This document shows positions 17,384 through 29,717 of a stretch of 64,000 nt of DNA, one piece after another. Position 1 is the stretch's first letter; each line of letters begins with the position of its first letter. The DNA lies in contig NZ_JAAZUH010000001.1 of assembly GCF_013185915.1 (NCBI RefSeq), forward strand, positions 744,001 through 808,000. Direction: 5' to 3'. Below the pieces are notes generated by a model that saw nothing but the letters and a program-made list of their open reading frames with translations, was not told where the DNA came from and made no database searches. Source of the stretch: Stenotrophomonas bentonitica. GTDB taxonomy: Bacteria; Pseudomonadota; Gammaproteobacteria; Xanthomonadales; Xanthomonadaceae. The position numbers were made by a program, and so were the translations under genes.

Positions 17384-18769
17384 TCAGTTCGCGGCGTTCA
17401 ATACGCCGCGCAGGGCCTGGGCAAAACGCGCGGCCACGGCGTCGCGCTGCAGGTGGCGACCGTGCCGGACCAGCTCGCGCCCCCCGCGCCAGACCGATCG
17501 AACGGCGCCATTACGGGCGGCGAACACCCAGCTGTCAAGCAAGGCGTCGCCGTCGCGCGCAACCATGGCCGGGTGCTGCGGGTCCAGTTCGACCACGTCG
17601 GCCGGCGCACCCGCCTGCAGGCCGCAGCCCACGCCCAGCGCCTGCGCGGCGCCGTGCAGCGACTGCTCGAACAGCCAGCGCCCGGTGGACACGCCTTCCT
17701 GCGGGGCCAGCACATTGCGCCCGCGCAGCTGCAGGCGCTGCCCGTATTCGAGCAAGCGCAGCTCTTCGGCGGCGTCGATCAGCACATTGGAATCCGAGCC
17801 CACGCCGAAGCGTCCACCGCCCCGCGCGAACGCCTGCATCGGGAACAAGCCATCGCCCAGGTTGGCTTCGGTGATCGGGCACAGGCCCACCACCGCGCGA
17901 CTGGCCAGCATGCGCTGCACTTCGTCGTCGTCCACGTGGGTGGCGTGCACCAAGCACCAGCGTTCGTCGACGGCGGCGTGCTCGTACAGCCAGCGCACCG
18001 GGCGCAGCCCGCTCCAGGCCACGCAGGCGTCGACCTCGCGGGTCTGCTCGGCAATGTGGATGTGCACCGGGCCGTTGTTGAGCGGCAGCAGCGCCGACAA
18101 CTCCTCGCCGGTGACCGCACGCAGGCTGTGCGGGGCGATGCCCAGCACCGCGTCGTCCTGGCCACGCAGCGCCTGGCGGCAACCGTCCAGCAGCTGGGCG
18201 AAGCCGTCCACGTCGTGCAGCAGGCGGCGCTGCGCCGGGTTCGGCGGTGCGCCGCCGAAATCGGCATGCGCGTAGAACACCGGCAGCAGGGTCAGGCCGA
18301 TGCCACTGCCCTGTGCGGCGGCGGCGATGCGCGCGGCCATTTCGGCGCGGTCCGCATACGGGGTGCCGTCCGGCGCGTGGTGCAGGTAATGGAATTCGCC
18401 CACGCGGGTGAAGCCCGATTCGAGCATCTCCACGTAGGCTTGTTCGGCGATGGCCTGCACTGCCTCGGGCTGCAGGTGGGCCAGGAAGCGGTACATCAGC
18501 TCGCGCCAGCTCCAGAAGCTATCGCCGCTGCGTCCGCCGATCTCGGTCAGCCCGGCCATGCCGCGCTGGAAGGCGTGGCTGTGCAGGTTGCCCAGTCCGG
18601 GCAGCGCGATCGCCAAGGCGGTGTCGCCGGGCTGCGCGGCCACGTCAGCCGCCACCGACTGCACGCTGCCGCCGGCGCAGACGATGCGCACATTGCGCGC
18701 CCAGCCCTGCGGCAACAGGGCGTGGTCGGCGTGGAACGCGAGGACGGGTGCGGGGTTGGCTGGCATCAC
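17384..18769 (-). CDS. hutF: Formimidoylglutamate deiminase
   Basis: An amidohydrolase of 461 residues that converts N-formimino-L-glutamate to N-formyl-L-glutamate and ammonia. The zinc-binding LHSHAFQRGMAGL motif, the later HIHIAEQ and the GSDSNVLID segment near the C-terminus mark the HutF branch. With HutG it forms the five-step histidine pathway, in place of HutG-type direct hydrolysis. It starts 60 bases from hutI on the other strand, with a HutC site between. Confidence 0.95.
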   Translation of the reverse strand: MMPANPAPVLAFHADHALLPQGWARNVRIVCAGGSVQSVAADVAAQPGDTALAIALPGLGNLHSHAFQRGMAGLTEIGGRSGDSFWSWRELMYRFLAHLQPEAVQAIAEQAYVEMLESGFTRVGEFHYLHHAPDGTPYADRAEMAARIAAAAQGSGIGLTLLPVFYAHADFGGAPPNPAQRRLLHDVDGFAQLLDGCRQALRGQDDAVLGIAPHSLRAVTGEELSALLPLNNGPVHIHIAEQTREVDACVAWSGLRPVRWLYEHAAVDERWCLVHATHVDDDEVQRMLASRAVVGLCPITEANLGDGLFPMQAFARGGGRFGVGSDSNVLIDAAEELRLLEYGQRLQLRGRNVLAPQEGVSTGRWLFEQSLHGAAQALGVGCGLQAGAPADVVELDPQHPAMVARDGDALLDSWVFAARNGAVRSVWRGGRELVRHGRHLQRDAVAARFAQALRGVLNAAN

Positions 18770-18792
18770 TGGACATCCCGGAAGTGGCGCCT

Positions 18793-18810
18793 ATATTGTA
18801 TAGACATATA
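18793..18810. promoter_or_regulatory. HutC operator between hutF and hutI
   Basis: TATATTGTATAGACATAT contains GTATAGAC at 18798-18805, an exact match to the GTNTANAC core of the HutC/FarR branch of GntR repressors, inside a TGT-N4-ACA dyad. It lies 24-37 bases from both divergent starts, so it can repress both arms of the cluster. Confidence 0.7.
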
Positions 18811-18829
18811 AGCCGCTGTGGTTGCTGCC

Positions 18830-20029
18830 ATGCACTGTGACACCCTCTGGACCCACGCCCATCTGATCACCGTCGACGGCCCCGGCCTGGGCGTGATCCG
18901 CGACGGGGTGATCGCGGCCACCAACGGCCGCATCGTGCATGTGGGCCCAGCAGGTTCGGAGGCGCACCTGCAGCCGGCGCAGCGGGTGGACTGCGGCGGC
19001 CGCTGGATCAGCCCCGGGCTGGTCGACTGCCATACCCACCTGGTCTACGCCGGGAACCGCGCCAACGAATTCGAACAGCGCCTGCAGGGCGTGAGCTATG
19101 CCGATATCGCCCGCGCCGGCGGCGGCATCGTCAGCACCGTGCGCGCCACCCGTGACGCCAGTGAGGCCGAGCTGCTCGCGGCGAGCCTGCCGCGGCTGGA
19201 CGCGATGCTGGCCGAAGGCATCACCACCGTTGAAGTCAAATCCGGTTACGGGCTGACGCTTGAGGATGAAAGCAAGCAGCTGCGCGTGGCCGCCGAACTG
19301 GCGCGGCAGCGCGCAGTGGAGATCGTGCCCACCTTCCTCGGCGCGCATGCGGTACCCCCCGGCCGCGAGGCGCAGGAGTACATCGACGAAGTGTGCAACG
19401 TGATGATTCCGGCGGTGGCGGCGCAGGGCCTGGCCGAAGCGGTGGACGTGTTCTGCGAGAACATCGCCTTCAGTGCCGCGCAGGCCGAACAGGTGTTCAC
19501 CGCCGCGCAGGCGAACGGGCTGGCAGTGAAGATCCACGCCGAACAGCTCAGCAACCAGCATGGCGCGGCGTTGGCGGCGCGGCATGGTGCGCTCTCGGCC
19601 GACCATATCGAACACCTCGACGACGACGGCATTGCCGCGATGCGCGCGGCCGGCACCGTGGCGGTGCTGCTGCCGGGCGCGTTCTATTTCACCCGCGACA
19701 CCACCCTGCCCCCGATCGCCGCCCTGCGCGCGGCCGGCGTGCCGCTGGCGTTGGCGACCGACAGCAACCCCGGCACCTCGCCGCTGACCAGCCCGCTGCT
19801 GGCGATGAACATGGCCGCCACCCTGTTCCGCATGACCGTGGACGAGTGCATTGCCGGCTTCACCCGTGAAGCGGCGCGTGCGCTCGGCCGACAGGCGCGC
19901 ATCGGCCGGCTGGCCGTGGGCCTGGACTGCAACCTGGCCGTGTGGGACATCGAGGCGCCTGCCGACCTTGTCTACCGCATGGGCTTCAACCCCCTGCACG
20001 CGCGCGTGATGCGCGGCGTATCCGTCTGA
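18830..20029 (+). CDS. hutI: Imidazolonepropionase
   Basis: A metal-dependent amidohydrolase of 399 residues that opens 4-imidazolone-5-propanoate to N-formimino-L-glutamate. It carries [30 protein letters not shown] and the late [10 protein letters not shown], all typical of HutI. I choose the ATG giving [14 protein letters not shown]; a GTG four codons upstream is possible. It is the first gene of the hutI-hutH-hutG-hutU operon, with 23 bases to hutH. Confidence 0.96.
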   Translation: MHCDTLWTHAHLITVDGPGLGVIRDGVIAATNGRIVHVGPAGSEAHLQPAQRVDCGGRWISPGLVDCHTHLVYAGNRANEFEQRLQGVSYADIARAGGGIVSTVRATRDASEAELLAASLPRLDAMLAEGITTVEVKSGYGLTLEDESKQLRVAAELARQRAVEIVPTFLGAHAVPPGREAQEYIDEVCNVMIPAVAAQGLAEAVDVFCENIAFSAAQAEQVFTAAQANGLAVKIHAEQLSNQHGAALAARHGALSADHIEHLDDDGIAAMRAAGTVAVLLPGAFYFTRDTTLPPIAALRAAGVPLALATDSNPGTSPLTSPLLAMNMAATLFRMTVDECIAGFTREAARALGRQARIGRLAVGLDCNLAVWDIEAPADLVYRMGFNPLHARVMRGVSV

Positions 20030-20052
20030 CCTTAGAGATGCCCGGAGATTCC

Positions 20053-21594
20053 ATGAGCAAGACCCTGACCCTGCAGCCCGGCGCGGTGACGCTGGCGCAC
20101 TGGCGCGCGATCTACGACGGCGCGCACGTGCGCCTGGACCCGGCCTCGGCCGAGGCGGTGCAGCGCAGTGCGCAGACCGTGGCCGACATCGTCGCCAAGG
20201 GCGAGCCGGTGTACGGCATCAATACCGGCTTCGGCAAGCTGGCAAGCGTGCGCATCGAGCGCGACGACCTGGAAACCCTGCAGCGCAATATCGTGCTTTC
20301 GCATGCGGCCGGCGTGGGTGAGCCGATGCCGGCGCCGGTGGTGCGCTTGATGATGGCGCTGAAGCTGACCAGCCTGGCGCAGGGCGCGTCGGGCATCCGC
20401 CCGGCCACGCTGGCGCTGCTGGAGGCGTTCCTGCAGCACGACCTGGTGCCGGTGATTCCGTGCCAGGGCTCGGTGGGTGCCTCGGGCGACCTCGCCCCGC
20501 TGTCGCACCTTGCCAGCGTGATGATCGGCGTCGGCGAAGCCTTCGTCGGCGGTGAACGCGTCCCTGCGGCCGACGCGCTGGCGCGCTGCGGGCTGGCCCC
20601 GCTGGTGCTGGGTGCGAAGGAAGGCCTGGCCCTGCTCAACGGCACCCAGTACTCCACCGCCTATGCACTGGCCGGGCTGTTCGAGATCGGCACCGTGTTC
20701 CAGGCCGCACTGGTCACCGGCGCGCTGTCGGTGGAAGCGGCCAAGGGTTCGGACACGCCGTTCGACCCGCGCATCCACAGCATCCGCGGCCAGCGCGGCC
20801 AGATCGCCACGGCGGCGGCACTGCGCACATTGATGCAGGGCTCGGCGATCCGCGAGTCGCACCGCGACAACGACGTGCGCGTGCAGGACCCGTACTGCCT
20901 GCGTTGCCAGCCGCAGGTGATGGGCGCGGCGTTCGATGTGATGCGCCAGGCCGCGACCACGCTGGTGATCGAAGCCAACGGCGTGTCCGACAACCCGCTG
21001 GTGTTCACCGACACCAACGAAGCACTCAGCGGCGGCAACTTCCACGCCGAACCAGTGGCCTTCGCCGCCGACATGCTGGCCATGGCGGTGTGCGAGATCG
21101 GCTCGATCAGCGAACGCCGCACCGCGATGCTGGTGGACCCGGCGCTGTCCGGCCTGCCCGCGTTCCTGACTCCGAAGCCGGGCCTGAATTCCGGCTTCAT
21201 GATTCCGCAGGTCACCGCTGCGGCGCTGGTCTCGGAAAACAAGCAGCGCGCCTACCCGGCCAGCGTGGATTCCATTCCCACCTCGGCCAACCAGGAAGAT
21301 CATGTGTCGATGGCCGCGCACGGCGCGCGCCGCCTGCTGCAGATGGCCGAGAACGCGGCGAATGTAGTGGGCATCGAACTGCTCGCCGCCGCGCAGGGCT
21401 GCGACTTCCACACCGGGCTGCGCTCCAGCGATGCGCTGGAAGCAGTGCGCCAGCGCCTGCGCGCGCAGGTGCCGACCCTGCAGGACGACCGTTACTTCCA
21501 CCCGGATATGGTCGCCGCCACGGCGCTGGTGCGCAGCGGCGCGCTGGCCGAAGGGCTGGCCGAGGTGCTGCCACAGGTGGAGCCGCTGGCATGA
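20053..21594 (+). CDS. hutH: Histidine ammonia-lyase
   Basis: An enzyme of 513 residues that removes ammonia from L-histidine to give urocanate. The self-forming MIO cofactor comes from A143-S144-G145 in [16 protein letters not shown], and the [10 protein letters not shown] motif is near residue 55. The ATG is preceded by GGAG. Its stop overlaps the hutG start (ATGA), so the two are coupled. Confidence 0.98.
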   Translation: MSKTLTLQPGAVTLAHWRAIYDGAHVRLDPASAEAVQRSAQTVADIVAKGEPVYGINTGFGKLASVRIERDDLETLQRNIVLSHAAGVGEPMPAPVVRLMMALKLTSLAQGASGIRPATLALLEAFLQHDLVPVIPCQGSVGASGDLAPLSHLASVMIGVGEAFVGGERVPAADALARCGLAPLVLGAKEGLALLNGTQYSTAYALAGLFEIGTVFQAALVTGALSVEAAKGSDTPFDPRIHSIRGQRGQIATAAALRTLMQGSAIRESHRDNDVRVQDPYCLRCQPQVMGAAFDVMRQAATTLVIEANGVSDNPLVFTDTNEALSGGNFHAEPVAFAADMLAMAVCEIGSISERRTAMLVDPALSGLPAFLTPKPGLNSGFMIPQVTAAALVSENKQRAYPASVDSIPTSANQEDHVSMAAHGARRLLQMAENAANVVGIELLAAAQGCDFHTGLRSSDALEAVRQRLRAQVPTLQDDRYFHPDMVAATALVRSGALAEGLAEVLPQVEPLA

Positions 21595-22435
21595 ACGCCC
21601 ACCCGGACTGGCTGCAGGTGCACGAAGGCGATGCACCGCTGATCGTCAGCTTCCCGCACACCGGCACCGAGCTGCCCGACGCGCTGGCTGGCGACTTCGT
21701 GTCGCCGTGGCTGGCCCGCCGCGACGCGGACTGGTGGGTGCATGAGCTGTACGACTTCGCGCAGCGGATCGGGGCGACCACGGTCCGTTCAGCGATCTCG
21801 CGCTCGGTGATCGACCTCAACCGCGACCCCAGCGGGGTCTCGCTGTATCCCGGCCAGAACACCACCGGACTATGCCCGCTGACCACCTTCGACAACCAGC
21901 CGCTGCACCATCCCGGCCGCGAGCCGGATGCGGCGGCGATCGCCCAGCGTCGCGATACCTGGTTCGCGCCGTACCACGACGCGCTCACCGCGCAGATCGC
22001 ACGGCTGCGCCAGCGCCACGGCACGGTGGTGGTGTACGACGCGCATTCGATCCGTTCGCATATTCCGCACCTGTTCGACGGTGAGCTGCCGCAGTTCAAC
22101 CTGGGCACGGCCGGTCCGTCCGGCACGCCGGACACCTCGTGCGACAACGCACTGAGCGATGTGGTGGAGAACCTCTGCCGGATCAGCGGCATGAGCCACG
22201 TGCGCAACGGCCGCTTCAAGGGTGGCTGGATCACCCGCCACTACAGCGACATTCCCGGCGGCGTACACAGCCTGCAGATGGAGCTGGCCTGCCGCGGCTA
22301 CATGCACGAGCCCGAATTGGTAGACGTGCACAGCTGGCCCACCCCGCTCGACCCCGACCACGCTGCACCGCTGCGCCAGACCCTGCAGCAGGTGCTCAAC
22401 GCCTGCCTTGAATTCGCGAACTCCCGGAGTGCTGC

Positions 22436-22439
<4 letters not shown>
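21591..22439 (+). CDS. hutG: N-formylglutamate deformylase
   Basis: An enzyme of 282 residues that hydrolyses N-formyl-L-glutamate to glutamate and formate, the last step of the pathway. It has [11 protein letters not shown] at the N-terminus, [27 protein letters not shown] with metal-ligand type D and H, and [22 protein letters not shown]. It overlaps both neighbours by four bases (ATGA), which fits a tightly coupled operon. Confidence 0.96.
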
Positions 22440-24100
<1,661 letters not shown>

Positions 24101-24136
24101 GGCACGATCCGCTGTCCGGAATCCGACATCACCACC

Positions 24137-24162
24137 ACCCCACGGTCGTCCTGGCCGTGGGG
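24137..24162 (+). terminator. Possible terminator hairpin after hutU
   Basis: A nine-base-pair stem ACCCCACGG/CCGTGGGGT lies 37 bases after the hutU stop. It is not followed by a clear T-run, so it may be a weak terminator or a 3' end stabiliser. Confidence 0.5.
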
Positions 24163-24223
24163 TTCACGCCGGACTGACCCACGCGCCTTAGCCTCTTCAC
24201 CATTCCTGCAACAGGAGGTGCGG

Positions 24224-26290
24224 ATGGCCGGGCGACGCGTTCGAAACGTGGGTGTGCTCCATGCACTGCTGCTGGGCCCGCCCTGCGCCTTTGGGGCCGA
24301 ACCTCCAGCGGCGTCCACCGACCCGGTCACGCTGGACCGCATCACCGTGGTGGGACGCCAGCAGAACCTGCTGGGCGTCGCCACCACCGCCTCGGAAGGC
24401 AGCCTGGACCGCCAGGAGCTCGAGCGGCGACCGCGACTGCGTCCCGGTGACATGGCCGAGTTCATCCCCGGCGTCGCCGCGACCCAGCACTCCGGTTCGG
24501 GCAAGGCAAACCAGTATTTCCTGCGCGGGTTCAACCTGGACCACGGCACCGACTTCGCGCAGTACCTCGAGGACATGCCGATCAACCTGCGCAGTCACGG
24601 CCACGGCCAGGGCTATTCGGACCTCAACTTCATCATCCCGGAGCTGGTCGACGCGCTCAGCTATCGCAAGGGTCCGTATTACGTCGACGTGGGCGACTTC
24701 TCGTCCGCGGGCTCGGCGCGTTACGTGCTGGCCGACGGCATGCCGCGCGGGTTGCTGCAGCTGGAGGCCGGCCAGGGCGGCTATCGCCGCGTGGTGGCCG
24801 CCGACAGTGGCACGTTCGGCAGGGTGACCGTGACCGGTGCACTGGAGGTGCAGGGTTACGATGGGCAGTGGGACGATATCGACGAGGACGTCGACAAGAA
24901 GAACGCGATGCTGCGCGTGTCCGCGCCGCTGGGTAATGGGCAGGCGCATGCGCTGCTCATGGCCTATGACAATCGCTGGAACTCGCCGGATCAGATTCCA
25001 GCGCGTGCGGTGGCGGAGGGGCTGATCACCGAGCGCGGGTCCATCGACACCACGCTGGGTGGCGATTCGCGCCGCCATTCGCTGTCGGCCGGCTGGCAGG
25101 GTCGATGGCTGGGCGGTGAGACGCGGGTCAGTGCGTACTGGATCGACTACGGCCTGTCGCTGTGGTCCAACTTCACCTACTTCCTGGATGATCCGGACAG
25201 CGGAGATCAGTTCCGCCAGTTCGATAATCGCACCGTCACGGGGTTTCGTGCGGACCAGCAGTGGGAGGGTGACCGCTGGACGCTGCAGGCCGGCCTGGAA
25301 GGTCGCCGCGATGACATCGGTGCGGTGGGGCTTGCCCGCACCGTCGAGCGCCGGATGCTCGACTACATCCGCAATGATCGGGTCGACGAACGCAGCCTCG
25401 GCGGCTGGCTGGGTGGGTCGTATCGCCTGACCGACACGCTGCGCATCAACGGCGGCCTGCGCCGCGACCACTACGACTTCGAGGTGGATGCGCTGCAGCC
25501 GGAAAACAGCGGCGACGCCAACGACAGCATCACCTCGGCCAAGGCCGGGCTGGCCTGGCGCGTGGCCGAACCGGTCGAGCTGTATGCCAGCTGGGGACAA
25601 GGCTTCCATTCCAACGATGCGCGCGGTACAACGCTGCGGCTGGACCCGGTGTCCGGCGAAGCGGCCGACCCGGTAACGCCACTGGTGCGTTCGCGCGGCA
25701 GCGAACTGGGCGTGCGCTGGTTCCAGGCCGAGCGGTTCCAGACCACGCTGGCGCTGTGGCAGCTGGAGCTGGATTCGGAGCTGCTGTTCGTGGGCGATGC
25801 AGGCAACACTGAAGCGACGCGACCCAGCAAGCGCAAAGGGGCCGAGCTCACGGCTTACTGGTTCGCGCAGCGGCAGTGGAACCTGGAGCTGGAAGCCGCC
25901 TACACCGATGCCCGCTTCTCGGACCACGACCCTGCAGGAGACGCCATTCCCGGCGCGGTGCCGTGGGTGGTGTCGGCAGGCTGGAATGCAGAATGGGGAG
26001 ACGGGTGGCACTCCAGCCTGCGCGTTCGTTACCTGGGGGCGTATCCGCTGATTGAGGACGTCAGTGTCGAATCAGACGGCGCCACCATCGCCAACCTTGC
26101 GGTCGGGAAGCGCTGGAAGAACTGGGGTGTGGAGCTGGATGTGCTCAACCTGTTCGATTCGAACGACCACGATATCGACTACTACTACGCCTCGCGCCTG
26201 CCTGGCGAGCCGGATGAGGGCGTGGAGGATCTTCATTTCCACGTGTTCGAACCCAGAACGATCCGCGTACGGTTGACGTACCGTTTCTAA
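24224..26290 (+). CDS. TonB-dependent outer-membrane receptor
   Basis: A receptor of 688 residues with a signal peptide (about 1-24), a TonB-box-like segment near LDRITVVG, a plug domain (about 50-170, NQYFLRGFNLDHGTDF) and a 22-strand beta-barrel ending in RLTYRF with a C-terminal phenylalanine. The ATG has a perfect AGGAGGTG six bases upstream. The plug segment has an unusual histidine/glycine stretch (LRSHGHGQGYSDLN), which could bear on a metal or metal-complex substrate; the substrate is not known. It reads in the same direction as the next receptor, 117 bases away. Confidence 0.88.
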   Translation: MAGRRVRNVGVLHALLLGPPCAFGAEPPAASTDPVTLDRITVVGRQQNLLGVATTASEGSLDRQELERRPRLRPGDMAEFIPGVAATQHSGSGKANQYFLRGFNLDHGTDFAQYLEDMPINLRSHGHGQGYSDLNFIIPELVDALSYRKGPYYVDVGDFSSAGSARYVLADGMPRGLLQLEAGQGGYRRVVAADSGTFGRVTVTGALEVQGYDGQWDDIDEDVDKKNAMLRVSAPLGNGQAHALLMAYDNRWNSPDQIPARAVAEGLITERGSIDTTLGGDSRRHSLSAGWQGRWLGGETRVSAYWIDYGLSLWSNFTYFLDDPDSGDQFRQFDNRTVTGFRADQQWEGDRWTLQAGLEGRRDDIGAVGLARTVERRMLDYIRNDRVDERSLGGWLGGSYRLTDTLRINGGLRRDHYDFEVDALQPENSGDANDSITSAKAGLAWRVAEPVELYASWGQGFHSNDARGTTLRLDPVSGEAADPVTPLVRSRGSELGVRWFQAERFQTTLALWQLELDSELLFVGDAGNTEATRPSKRKGAELTAYWFAQRQWNLELEAAYTDARFSDHDPAGDAIPGAVPWVVSAGWNAEWGDGWHSSLRVRYLGAYPLIEDVSVESDGATIANLAVGKRWKNWGVELDVLNLFDSNDHDIDYYYASRLPGEPDEGVEDLHFHVFEPRTIRVRLTYRF

Positions 26291-26407
26291 TCTCCGTACG
26301 CACCCTACGGGTGACGGCGGGCGCGCAACCTGTTAACTTTCGCGCCCTCAACGCGGTTTACAGGTCGTCGTGCCTGCCGCTGCCCGCTCCGTACTGGTTC
26401 CAGACGC

Positions 26408-28525
26408 ATGCCTGTTCTTCGTTCGTTGTACCGCCCCACCCTGTCTCCCCTGCCCCTGGCCCTGTGCCTCGCCCTGACGGCCACCGCGCAGGCCGCCCCG
26501 GCCGATGCACCCACGACGCTCGACGCGGTCAGGGTGACCGCCGCCAGCGACGCCGACCAGGCCCGCGCCGCGCTCAAGCGCGTTCCGGGCGCCGGCAACG
26601 TGATCGACCTGGCCCAGGCCGACGGCCGCCTGGCCGGTACCGCCGACGTGCTGGCCTACCAGCCCGGTATCAGCGCGCAGTCGCCCGGCAATGAGGGCAC
26701 CAAGGTGTCGATTCGTGGCTCCGGCATCAACCGGGGCCCGGGTGCACACGCCTCCGGCATTTCTGTGTCGCTGGATGGCCTGCCGCTGACCGGCCCGGGC
26801 GGCACGCCCTACGAACTGCTGGAACCGCTGTGGCTGAGCCGCGCGGAGGTGCTGCGCGGGGCCAATGGGTTCGAACGCGGCGCGCTGGCGCTGGGCGGTG
26901 CGATCAACTACGTCAGCCGCAGCGGTCGCGATGCGGCCGGGCTGGAGCTGCAGTACGAGGCCGGCAGCCGCGGTTACCAGAAGCGCAGCGTGGGCTACGG
27001 CGGGATCGCCGGCAGCGTCGACTACTACCTGGCCTATACCGATACCGAGTACGACGGCTACCAGCAGCACGCCGCCGGCGACGGCAAGGGAGCGATGGCG
27101 AACGTGGGCTGGCAGATCAACCCGCAGCTGGAAACGCGCTTCTTCCTGCGTTACCGCGAGACCAACCACGAAACGCCCGGGCGCCTGACCCGCGAGCAGA
27201 TCCGCAACGATCCGCGCGCCGCCAACCCGGCCAACCTGGCCATCGATGCGCGCCGCCCGCAGCCGGGCAGCACCTGGCTCGGCAACATGACCACGCTGCA
27301 GATCGATGCCGATTCCTCGCTGCAGGCCGGGCTGGTGTACCACCACTACCCGATGGACCTCAACGAGAGCCTGTACCGGCAGCAGCTGGACTACACCAAC
27401 CTCAATGCCACGCTCGACTACCGGCGCGCGCATGCGCTGTTCGGCCGCGACAGCGTGACCACGGTGGGGCTGCGCGTGACCCACGACCTGGATGCGGACG
27501 TGCGCGAAACGCTGCGCTTCCCGAGCAATGGCTACCCGGCCGGTACCCACACGCGCGACTTCTCGCACCACGGCACCAACAGCTCGCTGCACGTTAGCAA
27601 CGAGCTGGCGGTAGACGAGCGCCTGCGCGTGCAGACCGGGCTGGCGCTGATCAACACGCGCAAGGACGTGCAGGTCACATGGCCGGCCACGCCGGAGCGG
27701 CTGCGCGGCAGCGAGTGGGATTACGCACCTCGGCTGGGCTTCACCTGGCAGCAGACCGCCGCGACCCAGTGGTTCGGCAACCTGAGCCGTTCGGTGGAAC
27801 CGGCGCATCCGTGGTCGATGATCTGGGGCAGCAATCTGTATTTCGCACCGGGTAACGGCGCCTCCAGCGGTCGCCAGCGCGCGCCGGTGGACCTGCAGAA
27901 CCAGACCGCGACCACGCTGGAACTGGGTGCGCGTGGCGACAGCATGTTGGGTCGCTGGGAACTGACCGGGTACTACGCGCAGGTGCGGCACGAGCTGCTC
28001 AGCGTGGAGGTGGCGCCGGTACCGAACCTGTTCGTGGCCGAGAACAATGCCAGCCCGACCGTGCACCGTGGCATCGAGGCCGGGCTGGACAGCACGCTGT
28101 GGGAGGGCGGCGAGGGTCGCCTGTCGCTGCGCCAGGCGTATACCTTCAGCGACTTCCGTTACCGCCACGATGCGCGCTTTGGCGACAACCGGCTGCCGGG
28201 CCTGCCGCGCCACTACTACCAGGGCGAGCTGCGCTTCGATCATCCGGGCGGGTTTTATGCGGCGCTCAATACCGAGTACGCGTCGTCGATGTTTGTCGAC
28301 TATGCCAACAGCTTCCGTGCGGACAGTCATCTGATCTTCGGTACGCGGGTGGGGTTCGATGCGCCGGGTGGGCGTTGGCAGGCTTGGGTGGAGATGCGGA
28401 ACCTGGGCGACAAGCATTACGCGGCTACGGTGACGCCGGGGTACAACGATGGTGGGAAGGATGTGGCGCGGTCCACGCCGGGGGATGGGCGTGGGGTTTA
28501 TGGCGGGGTGCGCTGGCGGTTCTGA
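26408..28525 (+). CDS. TonB-dependent receptor, siderophore type
   Basis: A receptor of 705 residues. It has a signal peptide (about 1-30, ending TAQAAPAD), a TonB-box-like segment LDAVRVTA, a plug domain (about 60-170, KVSIRGSGINRGPG, VLRGANGFERGALALGGAINYVS) and a long barrel with conserved FecA-type segments (RYRETNHETPG, NLSRSVEPAHPW), ending in GGVRWRF. FecA-like receptors take up ferric-chelate complexes, so a siderophore is the likely substrate. No sigma/anti-sigma pair is encoded next to it and I see no Fur box. Confidence 0.85.
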   Translation: MPVLRSLYRPTLSPLPLALCLALTATAQAAPADAPTTLDAVRVTAASDADQARAALKRVPGAGNVIDLAQADGRLAGTADVLAYQPGISAQSPGNEGTKVSIRGSGINRGPGAHASGISVSLDGLPLTGPGGTPYELLEPLWLSRAEVLRGANGFERGALALGGAINYVSRSGRDAAGLELQYEAGSRGYQKRSVGYGGIAGSVDYYLAYTDTEYDGYQQHAAGDGKGAMANVGWQINPQLETRFFLRYRETNHETPGRLTREQIRNDPRAANPANLAIDARRPQPGSTWLGNMTTLQIDADSSLQAGLVYHHYPMDLNESLYRQQLDYTNLNATLDYRRAHALFGRDSVTTVGLRVTHDLDADVRETLRFPSNGYPAGTHTRDFSHHGTNSSLHVSNELAVDERLRVQTGLALINTRKDVQVTWPATPERLRGSEWDYAPRLGFTWQQTAATQWFGNLSRSVEPAHPWSMIWGSNLYFAPGNGASSGRQRAPVDLQNQTATTLELGARGDSMLGRWELTGYYAQVRHELLSVEVAPVPNLFVAENNASPTVHRGIEAGLDSTLWEGGEGRLSLRQAYTFSDFRYRHDARFGDNRLPGLPRHYYQGELRFDHPGGFYAALNTEYASSMFVDYANSFRADSHLIFGTRVGFDAPGGRWQAWVEMRNLGDKHYAATVTPGYNDGGKDVARSTPGDGRGVYGGVRWRF

Positions 28526-28665
28526 CACGCGTGGCGTGTCACTACGCGTGAGTCCTGCGTACGTTTGGGGTTAGCCCAGCGTACGTGTGTCAGTAGAAAT
28601 ACGGGTGTGGGGCGCGGTGGGCTGGTGGAGACTGGGGCTTCCTTGGCCGCCTTGCGGAGCTTCCC

Positions 28666-29082
28666 GTGAACCAGCTCGCCTCTACCCTCGCCTGCTCCCT
28701 GTTGCTCTGCCTCGGCGTTGCTGCCAGCGCCCAGGCGCAGAAGGTCGGCGATACCGCCGCGCAGCGTTTTGCCGCCCTCGACAAGAACGGCGATGGACGA
28801 GTCAGCGATGACGAGTACGACGGGGCGGCGCTGTTCCGGCTGCTGGATGGGGACCGCAACTACAAGGTCACCGTCGAGGATATCCAGGAGGTGGTGGGCC
28901 CGGACCGCGATGGCCAGCTCACCGCGGCCGACCGGATCCGGGTGGCCGATCTGAACGGCGATGGCGAGCTCACCGAAGAAGAGGTGTCGCGCGTGGCTGA
29001 CATGCGCTTCCAGTCGCTGGACGTGGACCACGACAACAACCTGACCTTCGCTGAATTCCAGTCCGGGTTCTGGCGGCCCTGA
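28666..29082 (+). CDS. Secreted EF-hand protein
   Basis: A protein of 138 residues with a signal peptide (about 1-24, ending SAQAQ) and five EF-hand-like loops at about 39-50 (DKNGDGRVSDDE), 61-72, 80-89 (degenerate), 95-106 (DLNGDGELTEEE) and 119-130 (DVDHDNNLTFAE). It would bind calcium in the periplasm or outside. It starts with GTG, with a GGAG sequence just upstream. It is a member of the short calmodulin-like secreted proteins common in this family; a function cannot be assigned from sequence. Confidence 0.85.
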   Translation: MNQLASTLACSLLLCLGVAASAQAQKVGDTAAQRFAALDKNGDGRVSDDEYDGAALFRLLDGDRNYKVTVEDIQEVVGPDRDGQLTAADRIRVADLNGDGELTEEEVSRVADMRFQSLDVDHDNNLTFAEFQSGFWRP

Positions 29083-29113
29083 GCCACTGTCCCGGCAACA
29101 AGGTGGAAGGGGC

Positions 29114-29154
29114 TTGACCTGGATCAACCCCGACGCCGGCGTACTGTCTAGGCT
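29114..29154 (+). promoter_or_regulatory. Fnr-type class II promoter of the membrane protein at 29181
   Basis: The dyad TTGACCTGGATCAA (29114-29127) is followed after 21 bases by TAGGCT (29149-29154) as the -10 element. The box centre lies about 40-41 bases upstream of the expected start of transcription, the class II activation position. The leader to the ATG would be about 20 bases. One of five promoters of this form in the window. Confidence 0.65.
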
Positions 29155-29180
29155 GGAATTCCCCTCCCTGGAATTCCTCC

Positions 29181-29717
29181 ATGAACATCCTGCTGGGCCT
29201 GATGCCCTTTCTGGTTTTTGCCGTTGCCGCGCGCCTGTTCGGCACCTCGGGCGCGCTGTGCGCGGCCGCCCTGACCGCGTTGATCCTGTGCGCGCGCGAC
29301 TGGACCGGCCCACGCCGGCATTGCGGGCTGCTTGAGCTGGTGTCACTGATCGTGTTCGGTAGCTTGGCCGTGTATGCCGGCCTGACCCGACCGGCGTGGC
29401 CGGTGATGGGCGTGCGCCTGGCGGTTGATGCGGTGCTGCTGCTGGTGATGCTGGCATCGCTGCTGATCGGGCGCCCCTTCACGCTGGGCTATGCCCGGCC
29501 GGAAGGCGATCCGGCTGTATGGCTGACGCCGCGCTTCATCCGCGGGCACTACGTGGTATCCGGTGTGTGGACCGCAGCGGTGGCGGCGATCGTGGCGGCC
29601 GACGCGCTGGTGCTGGTGTGGCCCAATGCACTGATGGTCGGCGTGGCGGTGATCGTCACCGCCCTGCTCGCTGCCAGCCGTTTCACCAGCCGTTATGCGG
29701 CTTCCCTGCGGACCTGA
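29181..29717 (+). CDS. Membrane protein of unknown function
   Basis: A protein of 178 residues with six hydrophobic segments at about 2-20, 24-40, 52-68, 78-96, 125-145 and 150-168. The N-terminus MNILLGLMPFLVFAVAARL resembles small integral proteins related to the YciB/intracellular-septation family, but the match is loose. It is preceded by an Fnr-type promoter and its 3' end overlaps the convergent fnr-type gene by 25 bases, which supports a role under low oxygen. No catalytic motif is visible. Confidence 0.6.
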   Translation: MNILLGLMPFLVFAVAARLFGTSGALCAAALTALILCARDWTGPRRHCGLLELVSLIVFGSLAVYAGLTRPAWPVMGVRLAVDAVLLLVMLASLLIGRPFTLGYARPEGDPAVWLTPRFIRGHYVVSGVWTAAVAAIVAADALVLVWPNALMVGVAVIVTALLAASRFTSRYAASLRT

